A DNA stretch of 13,307 bases, taken from the NCBI GenBank assembly GCA_934378145.1, contig CAKXXW010000042.1, positions 1 through 13,307 of the forward strand. Reading direction: 5' to 3'. This DNA comes from an uncultured Eubacteriales bacterium (lineage in GTDB: Bacteria; Bacillota; Clostridia; Oscillospirales; CAG-272). The translations under genes and the position numbers were made by a program. Under the pieces are notes generated by a model. That model was not told the DNA's origin, made no database searches, and saw only the letters and a list, made by a program, of their open reading frames with translations. This document shows, in pieces, positions 1-5,637 of the stretch. Every line of letters starts with the position of its first letter. Within the stretch, counting starts at the first letter, position 1.

Positions 1-2
1 AA

Positions 3-162
3 ATGAAGCGCACCTTTGGTGCATGAAAAATGAAGCAGGGCTTCGCCCTATGAAGCGCGGCTTCGCCGCACGGAGGAGAAAGCGGGTGCGCTTCGCTTCA
101 TGTTCGCCGAAGGCGAATGTTTCATGGCAACGCAGTTGCCGCTTCATGTTTGCGGAGCAAAC
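3..162. repeat. Array of six or seven mini-hairpins joined by ATGAAGC / TTCATG linkers
   Basis: Short perfect stems with three-base loops follow each other: 10-14/18-22, 37-41/45-49, 57-61/65-69, 88-90/94-96, 103-108/112-117, 126-131/135-140 and 148-153/157-162. Stem sequences differ from unit to unit but each keeps its own complementarity. In the left half the units are preceded by ATGAAGC; in the right half they are followed by TTCATG, so the whole array is roughly an inverted repeat around position 75. No convincing ribosome binding site or coding signal is seen. The array may continue to the left of the window. Function unknown; a recombining intergenic repeat is the simplest view. Confidence 0.7.
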
Positions 163-360
163 GATTCATTCATTTGTATCGCGGGCGCCTACCGTGGGAG
201 ATTTTTGCCTTTTTATAGGGCGATTGCCCTCGGAAATTTATAGGCGCTTTTTCTTTTGCCTATAAAAGGCACAAAAGAAAAAGCTAAGCAAAAAGAAAAT
301 GCCGTAAAGAGGCTTTCGCCCTCTGCGGAGGGCGACCAAAGGCTCTGCCTTTGGAAACCG
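163..360. other. Gene-free stretch with several hairpins
   Basis: No gene is supported here. The strongest structure is a 13-bp stem, 246-258 (GCTTTTTCTTTTG) with 272-284, capped by a further GCCT/AGGC pairing. Two GC-rich hairpins follow: 317-323/328-334 (CGCCCTC) and 336-343/347-354 (CCAAAGGC with loop TCT). Each could form in either strand. None is followed by a clear T-run, so they are not called as terminators. Confidence 0.55.
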
Positions 361-765
361 CAAGCCTCCCGAAAGGCTTGACCTAAACTTGATAAGCGCT
401 AAGGGTGAAGGCTTCTCGTTCTGCGAGCGTTCGGTTTAACGGTGCGTTCGACCTGTAAGCGAACGCAGCCTTAAGGTCAAACGGTTTTTGCCCTTGTCTC
501 GGGACAGAATTTTCCCCCGCGGGGGAAAATTCCGGTGGGTTTTTGGGGAAGGTCTGATAAAAGGCTGCTCGCAGACTTTTGAGGAGCTTTTCCAAAAATC
601 CACCAAAGTTTTGCCGTAGGCAAAATGCCGCGAGACAAGTCTTTACTGCCATAGCCTTTCAACAAATTCTTTGAAGGGTTCGGGAAACTTTCTCGAAAGA
701 AAGTCCCCCGCATCTCCCGTCATCTCCCGTCATCCCTCGTATCCCCCGTCCGTCCCACGGTGCGG
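361..765 (+). repeat. Interspersed structured repeat, copy A
   Basis: Shared with copies B (minus, about 4672-5107), C (plus, about 5076-5470) and D (minus, 13307-13140, cut). Reading order in this copy: a 7-bp hairpin CAAGCCT/AGGCTTG (361-380); a conserved stretch containing the core TAACGGTG and GACCTGTAA; a long-range complement TTGACCT (378-384) with AGGTCAA (474-480); the folded core 493-639; the conserved CAAATTCTTTGAAGGGTTCGGG; an imperfect hairpin 682-693/698-709; then degenerate 9-10-bp tandem units (CGCATCTCC, CGTCATCTCC and similar) to about 765. Open frames inside it are spurious: they follow the repeat, not gene borders. It ends about 40 bp before the ABC exporter promoter. Confidence 0.8.
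493..639 (+). ncRNA. Candidate structured RNA core, copy A (four-way junction)
   Basis: P1 closes the fold: CTTGTCTCG (493-501) with CGAGACAAG (631-639). P2 is a perfect 12-bp palindromic hairpin, 507-518 with 521-532. P3 is an 18-bp arm, 534-551 (GGTGGGTTTTTGGGGAAG) with 587-604 (CTTTTCCAAAAATCCACC), including three G-U pairs on this strand; its tip is a hairpin 559-580 with CTGC/GCAG and a G-A mismatch (564/575). P4 is TTTTGCC (609-615) with GGCAAAA (619-625). Copies B and C keep every helix while changing many bases in pairs. Expression is not shown and no own promoter is seen, so 'RNA' is inference; a single-stranded DNA structure is the alternative. Confidence 0.45.
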
Positions 766-781
766 CAGGGAAAATCGGATA

Positions 782-795
782 ATATGTAAACATAT
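782..795. promoter_or_regulatory. Operator-like palindrome ATATGT-AA-ACATAT
   Basis: A 6-bp perfect inverted repeat with a 2-bp spacer lies 11 bp upstream of the -35 box of the ABC exporter promoter. ATGT/ACAT half sites are the hallmark of PadR-type boxes such as those bound by LmrR, which controls the LmrCD heterodimeric ABC exporter; that is family knowledge. No regulator gene is in the window, so binding is inference. Confidence 0.35.
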
Positions 796-806
796 AAAAA
801 ATGCGC

Positions 807-834
807 TTGACAATCGGGGCGGCTTGAGTATAAT
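807..834 (+). promoter_or_regulatory. Consensus sigma-A promoter of the ABC exporter operon
   Basis: TTGACA (807-812) and TATAAT (829-834) both match the consensus exactly, with a 16-bp spacer. Transcription would start near 841, giving a leader of about 105 nt. The AT-rich leader contains an inverted repeat TTCCT/AGGAA (851-855/862-866) close to the expected start site, a possible second operator. A ribosome binding site AAAGGAA (938-944) precedes the start at 949. Confidence 0.85.
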
Positions 835-948
835 AGTAATACTTTGTAATTTCCTTAATTTAGGAAGAATTATCTTCTAAAGTATGTTTTAAAAGGCTAT
901 TATAAGTAATTATTATAAAAAATACCATAAATCAAAGAAAGGAAGCCT

Positions 949-2703
949 ATGCAGAAAAATCATGTTATCCGCACGCTGGCGCCCTGCGCACGGGGCCACA
1001 TTGCGCCCTCGATCCTGGCTCCCGTTTTCGTATCGATGGAGGTCGTCGTGGAATGTTTCATTCCGCTGCTCACCTCGGGACTCATCAACAAGATCGAGAA
1101 CGGATGCGAGATGACCGAGATCGTAAAGTACGGACTGCTTCTCGTCCTGCTCGCCGCGCTGTCGCTGACCTTCGGCGTTCTCGCGGGAAGGTTCTGCGCC
1201 ATTGCCGCCTGCGGCTTTGCGAAGAACATCAGGCACGATCTCTACTACCGCGTGCAGGATTTCTCATTCTCAAACATCGACAGGTTCTCCACCCCGAGCC
1301 TTGTCACCCGTCTGACTACCGATGTCGGAAATGTCCAGATGGCTTATATGATGATAATCCGGACGGCTATCCGCTGCCCCTTCATGCTCGTCTTCGCCTT
1401 CGTTATGTCGATAAGGCTCGGCGGCTCGCTCGCGTGGATATTCGCCGGAATAATCCCCGTACTCGGCATCGGACTCTTCCTCATCATCACGAAGGTCTAT
1501 CCGATATTTGACCGCGTTTTCAGAAAGTACGATAAGCTCAACGAATCGGTGCAGGAAAACATCCGCGGGATGAGGGTCGTAAAGTCCTTCGTACGCGAGG
1601 ACTACGAGAGCGAGAAGTTCAGCCGTGCGTCGGAGGACATCAGGCGCGATTTCACGAAAGCCGAGCGCATCATAGCCCTCAATAACCCTCTGATGCAGTT
1701 CTGCATCTACGCGGCGATGATCCTCATCTCCTTCTTCTGCGCGAAGATAGTCATAAGCACCGGCGGAACGCAGCTCGGGCTCGGCGTTCTCTCGGGCATG
1801 ATAACCTACTCGATGCAGATCCTTATGAGCATGATGATAGTCTCCATGATCTTCGTCATGATCTCGATGTCGACCGAATCGGCTAACCGTATCGCCGAGG
1901 TGCTCAACGAAAAGAGCGACCTCACCGACCCCGAGAACCCCGTAACAGAGGTCAGGGACGGCAGTATCGACTTCGACGGAGTATATTTCAAATACAGCGA
2001 CAAGGCGGAAAAATACGCCCTTGACAATATCAACCTTCACATAAAGTCGGGACAGACGGTCGGCATCATAGGCTCGACCGGATCCTCGAAGACCTCGCTC
2101 GTAAACCTCATCTCGCGCCTTTACGATGTTACCGAAGGCGATGTGAAGGTCGGCGGAGTCGATGTCCGCGACTACTCGCTCGAGACGCTCCGCAAGAATG
2201 TCGCCGTCGTGCTTCAGAAGAATGTCCTCTTCTCGGGTACGATAAAGGAAAACCTTCGCTGGGGCGATCCCGACGCATCGGACGAAGAGCTTGAGCGCAT
2301 CTGCCGCCTCTCCATGGCGGACGAGTTCATACAGACCTTCCCCGACAAGTACGACACCTACATCGAGCAGGGAGGAACGAATGTCTCGGGAGGGCAGAAG
2401 CAGAGGCTCTGCATCGCCCGCGCTCTGCTCAGAAAGCCGAAGGTCCTCATCCTTGACGACTCGACGAGCGCCGTCGATACCCGCACCGACGCCATGATAA
2501 GGAAGGCGTTCCGCAAGGAGATCCCCGGCACGACGAAGATAATCATAGCGCAGAGGATCTCTTCGGTCGAGGACGCAGACCTTATCGTCGTTATGGACGA
2601 CGGCAAAATAAGCGCCTCCGGCACGCACGAGGAGCTTCTCAGAAACAGCGAAATATACCGCGAGGTATATACTTCTCAGACGAAGGGAAGTGATGCCGAA
2701 TGA
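949..2703 (+). CDS. Heterodimeric ABC exporter half-transporter, degenerate-site subunit
   Basis: A 584-residue type IV ABC exporter half: six membrane helices (about 17-310) followed by a nucleotide-binding domain from about 338. Visible motifs: Walker A GSTGSSKT (375-382), Q-loop Gln423, intact signature SGGQK (480-484), Walker B ending Asp503-Asp504, and Gln535 where the switch His would be. So the catalytic Glu is Asp, the H-loop His is Gln, and the Gly before the Walker A Lys is Ser. This is the pattern of the non-hydrolysing partner in asymmetric exporters such as TM287/288, BmrCD and LmrCD; its intact signature should complete the partner's active site. The start has AAAGGAA 4 bp upstream of ATG and a consensus promoter further up. 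It is followed with an ATGA overlap by its partner. Multidrug or lipid-type substrate is inferred from family; the true substrate is unknown. Confidence 0.93.
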   Translation: MQKNHVIRTLAPCARGHIAPSILAPVFVSMEVVVECFIPLLTSGLINKIENGCEMTEIVKYGLLLVLLAALSLTFGVLAGRFCAIAACGFAKNIRHDLYYRVQDFSFSNIDRFSTPSLVTRLTTDVGNVQMAYMMIIRTAIRCPFMLVFAFVMSIRLGGSLAWIFAGIIPVLGIGLFLIITKVYPIFDRVFRKYDKLNESVQENIRGMRVVKSFVREDYESEKFSRASEDIRRDFTKAERIIALNNPLMQFCIYAAMILISFFCAKIVISTGGTQLGLGVLSGMITYSMQILMSMMIVSMIFVMISMSTESANRIAEVLNEKSDLTDPENPVTEVRDGSIDFDGVYFKYSDKAEKYALDNINLHIKSGQTVGIIGSTGSSKTSLVNLISRLYDVTEGDVKVGGVDVRDYSLETLRKNVAVVLQKNVLFSGTIKENLRWGDPDASDEELERICRLSMADEFIQTFPDKYDTYIEQGGTNVSGGQKQRLCIARALLRKPKVLILDDSTSAVDTRTDAMIRKAFRKEIPGTTKIIIAQRISSVEDADLIVVMDDGKISASGTHEELLRNSEIYREVYTSQTKGSDAE

Positions 2704-4664
2704 AGAGAAACGCAAGAAACATAAAGGAAATCCCGAAGATAAACTTCGGCACGGTGAAAAGGCTCATAAAGTACGCCCTTGCCGACTTCAAGCCTCAGAT
2801 AATCGCGGTCTTCGGCCTCATCGCTCTGGCATCGCTGATAAATGTCGTTCCTTCGATCTATGTGAAGACGATAGCCTCCTATATCGAGCAGGGTCTGGCA
2901 CAGGTAAAGGCGGGCGGCGTCCCCGCAGAGGTATACTCGGCTATGACGCCGCAGATACTCCGCTCGATCATCACTATGGTGATCATTTATGCCGTTGGGC
3001 TTCTCATAGTCTTCCTCTATACGCAGATAGGCGCATACCTCACGCAGGCGTTTATGAGCAGGATGCGCGAGAGGATGTTCTCGAAGATGCAGACCCTTCC
3101 GATAAAGTACTTCGATACGCACAACCACGGCGATGTGATGTCGCATTACACGAACGATATAGACACTCTGCGCGAGCTTGTGTCGCAGTCGCTCCCGAGC
3201 CTTTTCCAGTCCTCGCTGACGCTTATCGCGCTCTTCGCGATAATGCTCTACTACTCGGTATGGCTGACCCTTGTCGTCATCTGCGGCGTTGTCGGTATGC
3301 TCTTCGTGACGAAGTTCATAGGCGGCGCCTCGGCGAAATACTTCGTTCGTCAGCAGAAGACGATAGGCAAGGTCGAGGGCTTTGTCGAGGAAATGATGCA
3401 CGGGCAAAAGGTCATAAAGGTCTTCTGTCACGAAAAGGAGTCCGAGCGCGACTTCGATAAGATCAACGAGCAGTACTGCTCCGACTCGACGAACGCCAAC
3501 AAATTCGCGAATATCCTCATGCCGATCATGGGCAATATAGGCAACATCCTCTATGTCCTTGTCGCATTCGTGGGCGGCGCGCTCCTCATCGGCGGCGCGA
3601 TCAACCCTTCGCTGAATTGGCTGATAAACGGCTCCGAGCACAGGCTGCTTGAGATCGCGGTCGTCGTGTCATTCCTCGGAATGACAAGGCAGTTCGCAAA
3701 CCAGGTGACCCAGCTAACGAACCAGGTAAACGCCATAGCCATGGCAATGGCGGGCGCTGAGAGAGTCTTCTCTCTCCTTGACGAGCCGTCCGAGACCGAC
3801 GACGGCTATGTTACCCTCGTCAACGCGAAGTACGACGGGAACGGAGAGCTTACCGAGACCGATGAGCATACCGGCATATGGGCATGGAAGCATCCGCACA
3901 CTGCCGACGGCAGCGTGACCTACACAAAGCTCGAGGGCGATATAGTCTTCGACAATGTTGATTTCGCCTACGAAGAGGGCAAGATAGTCCTTCACGACAT
4001 CACGCTCTACGCCCGCCCGGGACAGAAGGTAGCCCTTGTCGGTGCGACGGGTGCCGGAAAGACGACGATCACGAACCTCATCAACCGCTTCTACGACCTC
4101 GCCGACGGAAAGGTGAGATACGACGGGATAAATATCAACAAGATAAAGAAGGCAGACCTTCGCCGCTCGCTCGGCATAGTGCTTCAGGATGTCAACCTCT
4201 TCACGGGTACCGTGATGGACAATATCAGGTACGGAAGACTTGACGCGACCGACGAAGAATGTATCGCCGCCGCGAAGCTCGCGAACGCCGACGGATTCAT
4301 CCGGATGCTGCCCGAGGGCTACAACACGATGCTCGAGGGCGACGGCTCGGGACTTTCGCAGGGACAGAGGCAGCTCCTCTCGATCGCGCGTGCCGCGGTC
4401 GCCGACCCGCCCGTCATGATCCTTGACGAGGCGACAAGCTCGATAGACACCCGCACCGAGGCGATAGTACAGAAGGGAATGGACGCGCTGATGAAGGGCA
4501 GAACGGTCTTTGTCATAGCGCACAGACTCTCGACCGTCAGAAACTCGGATGTCATCATGGTGCTTGACCACGGAAGGATCATCGAGCGCGGCAACCACGA
4601 AAAACTCATCGCCGAGAAGGGGACTTATTACAGGCTCTATACCGGCGCGTTTGAACTCGAATAA
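2700..4664 (+). CDS. Heterodimeric ABC exporter half-transporter, catalytic subunit
   Basis: A 654-residue partner of the preceding gene. Its ATG shares the ATGA with the upstream stop codon, so translation is probably coupled; AAGGGAAG (2683-2690) serves as ribosome binding site. The membrane domain (six helices, about 25-350) is followed by a linker of about 50 residues (about 364-413, containing WAWKHPH) that is typical of this subfamily, then the nucleotide-binding domain. Motifs: canonical Walker A GATGAGKT (448-455), Q-loop Gln496, slightly altered signature LSQGQ (552-556), Walker B Asp576 with catalytic Glu577, and switch His608. Together with the degenerate partner this gives one consensus and one degenerate ATP site. 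It should sit in the cytoplasmic membrane and export amphipathic compounds. A hairpin follows 20 bp after the stop. Confidence 0.94.
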   Translation: MKRNARNIKEIPKINFGTVKRLIKYALADFKPQIIAVFGLIALASLINVVPSIYVKTIASYIEQGLAQVKAGGVPAEVYSAMTPQILRSIITMVIIYAVGLLIVFLYTQIGAYLTQAFMSRMRERMFSKMQTLPIKYFDTHNHGDVMSHYTNDIDTLRELVSQSLPSLFQSSLTLIALFAIMLYYSVWLTLVVICGVVGMLFVTKFIGGASAKYFVRQQKTIGKVEGFVEEMMHGQKVIKVFCHEKESERDFDKINEQYCSDSTNANKFANILMPIMGNIGNILYVLVAFVGGALLIGGAINPSLNWLINGSEHRLLEIAVVVSFLGMTRQFANQVTQLTNQVNAIAMAMAGAERVFSLLDEPSETDDGYVTLVNAKYDGNGELTETDEHTGIWAWKHPHTADGSVTYTKLEGDIVFDNVDFAYEEGKIVLHDITLYARPGQKVALVGATGAGKTTITNLINRFYDLADGKVRYDGININKIKKADLRRSLGIVLQDVNLFTGTVMDNIRYGRLDATDEECIAAAKLANADGFIRMLPEGYNTMLEGDGSGLSQGQRQLLSIARAAVADPPVMILDEATSSIDTRTEAIVQKGMDALMKGRTVFVIAHRLSTVRNSDVIMVLDHGRIIERGNHEKLIAEKGTYYRLYTGAFELE

Positions 4665-4683
4665 ACGGGGATACGAGGAACTC

Positions 4684-4714
4684 GGGGAAACCTTCTTTCG
4701 GAGAAGGTTTCCCC
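4684..4714 (+). terminator. Hairpin after the ABC exporter operon (terminator candidate)
   Basis: A perfect 13-bp stem, 4684-4696 with 4702-4714, loop TTCGG, starts 20 bp after the stop codon. The following GCTTTTCG is only a weak T-tract. The stem resembles the hairpin that belongs to the neighbouring repeat (4756-4783) and sits among the same degenerate 9-bp units, so it may be part of that repeat doubling as a terminator. Confidence 0.55.
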
Positions 4715-4825
4715 GCTTTTCGTTGCAGGGACGCGACGGGGGATGCGGGAGACTCGGGAAACTTTCTTAGAAGAAAGTTTCCCGAACCCTTCAAAGAACT
4801 TGCTGACGGGGTATAGAGGTTATGT

Positions 4826-4967
4826 CTTGTCTCGCGGCATTTTGCCTGCGGCAAAACTTTGGTGGATTTTTGCCGAGGACTCAAGGGTATGCGAGCATCC
4901 CCTTTTCGCCTCGGGCAAAAACCCACCGGAATTTCACCTCACGAGGTGAAATTCTGCCCGAGACAAG
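4826..4967 (-). ncRNA. Candidate structured RNA core, copy B (four-way junction)
   Basis: On the plus strand the helices lie as follows. P1 4826-4834/4959-4967; P4 4840-4846/4850-4856; P3 4861-4878 (GGTGGATTTTTGCCGAGG) with 4909-4927 (CCTCGGGCAAAAACCCACC), one bulge; tip hairpin 4883-4904 with ATGC/GCAT; P2 4929-4940/4943-4954 (GAATTTCACCTC). Compared with copies A and C, P2 has three compensated pairs, the P3 tip has several, and the tip hairpin has C-G replaced by A-T plus AAAAG/CTTTT replaced by AAGGG/CCCTT. The single A-C clash seen on the plus strand in P3 becomes a G-U pair on the minus strand, so the minus strand is the likely functional one. Confidence 0.45.
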
Positions 4968-5075
4968 AGGCTAAAAGCCTTCAAGCTAAAGGTGAAACCC
5001 GCTTACAGGTCGCACGCACCGTTAAGCTGCACGCTCACCGAAAGGCGAGAACTTCACCCACAGCCTTTTTGAAGA

Positions 5076-5107
5076 TTAGGTCAAGCCTTTTTAAAGGCTT
5101 GACCTAA
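5076..5107. repeat. Central palindrome joining repeat copies B and C
   Basis: A perfect 15-bp stem, TTAGGTCAAGCCTTT (5076-5090) with 5093-5107, loop TT. Its inner part matches the 5' hairpin of copy A (361-380). It is the symmetry centre of the B/C inverted pair, so both copies share this one 5' hairpin. Confidence 0.8.
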
Positions 5108-5212
5108 ACTTGATAAACGCTTCGGTGCGCTCTTATTGTCCTGTGAGTGTTCGGTTTAACGGTGTGTGCGACCTGTAAATGAGCGCAACCTTAAGGTCAA
5201 ACGGCCAAGCCT

Positions 5213-5356
5213 CTTGTCTCGGGCAGAATTTTCCCCCGCGGGGGAAAATTCCGGCGTATTTCGAGGAAGTCCGAGAAAAGGCTGCTTGCAGACTTTTAAG
5301 GAGCTTCCTCCGAAATACGCCAAAGTTTTGCCGCAGGCAAAATGCCGCGAGACAAG
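5213..5356 (+). ncRNA. Candidate structured RNA core, copy C (four-way junction)
   Basis: P1 5213-5221/5348-5356; P2 perfect palindrome 5226-5251; P3 5253-5269 (GGCGTATTTCGAGGAAG) with 5304-5321 (CTTCCTCCGAAATACGCC), one bulged C; tip hairpin 5276-5297 with CTGC/GCAG and the same G-A mismatch (5281/5292) as the other copies; P4 5326-5332/5336-5342. Relative to copy A, P3 carries T-A to C-G, G-C to T-A, G-U to A-T, T-A to C-G and T-A to G-C replacements, all of which preserve pairing. Transcription is not shown. Confidence 0.45.
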
Positions 5357-5560
5357 ACACATTCCTCCCGTAACCCGTCAGCAAATTCTTTGGGGGGTGG
5401 GGGCTTTCTTCCAAGAAAGCCCCCGCATCCTTCGTATCCCCCCGTATTCCGTACTGTCCGTTTGTCTCCGGAAAGGCATTTATTTATAACAAAATGGCAT
5501 AAAAAAGGTAAATTTTCATCACATCCGATGCCTGCTTCGTTACATTTATCATTGAAGGGA

Positions 5561-5589
5561 TTGATTTATCCTCTCTTATAGTGTATAAT
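5561..5589 (+). promoter_or_regulatory. Likely sigma-A promoter of the polysaccharide gene run
   Basis: TTGATT (5561-5566), a 17-bp spacer, and a perfect TATAAT (5584-5589). Transcription should start near 5596, which lies downstream of the GTG at 5581 and so excludes that codon as the start of the next gene. Confidence 0.7.
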
Positions 5590-5637
5590 GTCCTAAATGT
5601 GCCCAAAAATAATTCTGTATCGGAAGAGACATTCAAC

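Larger units (their letters stand above)
4672..5107 (-). repeat. Interspersed structured repeat, copy B (inverted)
   Basis: Reading on the minus strand from the palindrome at 5107: a conserved stretch containing TTAACGGTGCGTGCGACCTG (about 5006-5027), the folded core 4967-4826, the conserved segment ending in TTTGAAGGGTTCGGG, a perfect 13-bp hairpin 4756-4768/4771-4783, and degenerate 9-bp units (CGGGRGAYG-like) to about 4672. It pairs with copy C, in opposite orientation, to make an inverted repeat of roughly 800 bp. It contains no supported gene. The sequence has diverged more from A and C than they have from each other, which is what makes the conserved folding informative. Confidence 0.78.
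5076..5470 (+). repeat. Interspersed structured repeat, copy C
   Basis: Same orientation as copy A and clearly similar along its length: the 5' hairpin shared with B, CCTAAACTTGATAA, TTCGGTTTAACGGTG, GACCTGTAA, CCTTAAGGTCAAACGG, the folded core 5213-5356, CAAATTCTTT, a perfect 12-bp hairpin 5399-5410/5413-5424, and degenerate 9-10-bp units (CGCATCCTT, CGTATCCCCC and similar) to about 5470. TTGACCT (5099-5105) can pair with AGGTCAA (5194-5200) as in copy A. It ends about 90 bp before the promoter of the wzy-like gene. Between 5471 and 5560 I see only AT-rich upstream DNA. Confidence 0.8.

Noticed and set aside
23..265. 80-codon frame through the mini-hairpin array
   Set aside because: It is made by the repeat units, has no ribosome binding site and gives a low-complexity product.
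493..639. Known riboswitch, T-box, tRNA or group II intron for the folded core
   Set aside because: No tRNA-like cloverleaf with TTC loop, no T-box motif and no intron domain V were seen; multiple copies with different flanks also argue against a gene-specific riboswitch.
383..652. Open frames of 78-107 codons inside repeat copies A, B and C (for example 383-652 and 5133-5414 on the minus strand, 4859-5107 and 5166-5489 on the plus strand)
   Set aside because: They follow the repeat in each copy, lack ribosome binding sites, and the base changes between copies preserve helix pairing, not protein sequence. They would probably be misannotated as hypothetical proteins.
1270..2715. Long minus-strand frames opposite the ABC genes (also 2676-3641, 3714-4598, 7234-8025) and the plus-strand frame 12074-13198 opposite glf
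   Set aside because: They are shadows of GC-rich real genes: composition is Arg/His/Asp-rich with no family features.
361..5470. Insertion sequence
   Set aside because: No transposase frame lies in any copy and no clear target-site duplication is visible; a non-autonomous element is possible but not shown.
5581..5637. GTG at 5581 as the start of the wzy-like gene
   Set aside because: It overlaps the TATAAT box and would lie upstream of the transcription start; ATG 5638 has a ribosome binding site.
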